The notes beneath the pieces were generated by a model. That model was not told where the DNA came from and did no database searches. It saw nothing but the letters and a program-made list of their open reading frames with translations. A stretch of DNA of 33,562 nucleotides from Cerioporus squamosus (Eukaryota > Basidiomycota > Agaricomycetes > Polyporales > Polyporaceae). Position 1 is the stretch's first letter. Each line of letters starts with the position of its first letter. Shown one piece after another: positions 32,987 to 33,562 of this stretch. The DNA lies in the NCBI GenBank assembly GCA_022592435.1, contig JABYQS010000303.1, forward strand, positions 1 to 33,562. The letters run 5' to 3'. A program made the position numbers and the translations under genes.

Positions 32987-33562
32987 CTACAGCCGCGTCA
33001 CGACCAGAGAAGGGTGTAATACGCCGGCAAGCTCTCCATCCCCGAATATGCTTGATGTTTTCCCTGTATCGCTCCTCAACGAGCTCCACCTCGACCCTGA
33101 CCGTTCCCTTCATGAAGATATGCCGTCCACAAGCTCCGTCCAGCTCTGCGGAGAGTGACAAAACTGAGAAATGCTAGCACCGTTCTTCCCAATGGCGACG
33201 ACGCGGATGCCTTTCTCGGGCGCGCCGCTCTGCGAACCGAGAAGCATCGAGCCGGGTTCTGCGGACAGCAGGCCTGCGAACGCGCGCATGATGTGCGTCT
33301 GTTGCTCCTCGGAGAACAGGTGAAGGAGAGCGCCTGCGTGGATCGCGGACACTTGGCCTCGGAGCTGGTTCAGCGAAGACAGCGACGAGAGGGTCGGGGG
33401 AGGGGGTAGTCACTTCCGCTGGGTCGTAAATGACAGAGGCTACGGCGAGGTGAGCGGGGATTCAGGATATCACCAGGGAGGAATGTAGCTGGGAACGTCT
33501 CGTTGGTCGAGCAGAAGAGCTTGTGGCCCAGGTTCCAGATCTGTGACCAAGCATCAGCGTTG
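32987..33562 (-). CDS. SAM-dependent methyltransferase, C-terminal part, cut by window edge and frame-interrupted
   Basis: This is the 3' part of a class I methyltransferase of a fungal family that includes enzymes acting on meroterpenoids and other metabolites, from memory. Visible blocks on the minus strand: GHKLFCSTNETFPATFLPGD, LNQLRGQVSAIHAGALLHLF, EEQQTHIMRAFAGLLSAEPG, LLGSQSGAPEKGIR, FCHSPQSWTELVDG, FMKGTVRVEVELVE, and a typical end YYTLLWS followed by VTRL and TAG at 32987-32989. The 5' part with the SAM-binding start lies beyond 33562. An intron may lie near 33430-33470. Four frame changes are needed, near 33386-33392, 33118-33125, 33038-33044 and 33000-33003, each consistent with one missing base. 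The substrate is unknown. Confidence 0.72.

Overview
The window is nuclear DNA from an agaricomycete fungus, most likely a wood-decay polypore. The reasons are short introns (about 45-95 bases, GT...AG) in nearly every gene, C/G-rich third codon positions, and gene families typical of polypores: an F-box/zinc-finger protein, a 7-helix orphan membrane protein, and a stand-alone adenylate-forming reductase. All gene models were spliced by hand from reading frames, splice sites and remembered family motifs. No alignment was run.

Layout, left to right: the 3' end of an unidentified gene (+, 1-258); tRNA-Glu(TTC) (+, 435-506); alpha/beta hydrolase A (+, 1181-2491); a flavin-containing monooxygenase (-, 2590-4887); a salicylate-hydroxylase-type FAD monooxygenase (-, 5734-7295); alpha/beta hydrolase B, a paralogue of A (-, 8757-10037); a 7-helix membrane protein (-, 10817-12256); an F-box protein with zinc-finger-like elements (-, 13242-16224); a secreted SMP-30/lactonohydrolase-type beta-propeller (-, 16577-18166); an A-T-R adenylate-forming reductase (-, 18657-22909); a single-pass membrane protein (-, 23922-24856); a roughly 2 kb stretch without a convincing gene; CFIm25/NUDT21 (-, 26840-27873) head-to-head with the exosome nuclease RRP6 (+, 28057-31125); a fold-3 type alpha/beta hydrolase (+, 31561-32777); and the 3' part of a SAM methyltransferase (-, from 32987, cut by the window edge).

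The left two thirds hold the most interesting biology. Within 22 kb there are a carboxylate-activating and -reducing A-T-R enzyme, two different flavin monooxygenases, two paralogous esterase-like hydrolases and a lactonase-like enzyme. They could form a small specialised-metabolism cluster, but co-function is inference. The right side (26.8-31.1 kb) is housekeeping RNA processing: an mRNA 3'-end factor and a nuclear exosome nuclease share a 183-base divergent promoter.

The last 4 kb need care. RRP6, the fold-3 hydrolase and the methyltransferase are each interrupted by several single-base frame changes, about 14 in all, although their protein motifs are otherwise intact. This looks more like uncorrected indels in the assembly than like three adjacent pseudogenes. 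Isolated frame problems also occur in the F-box gene and hydrolase A.
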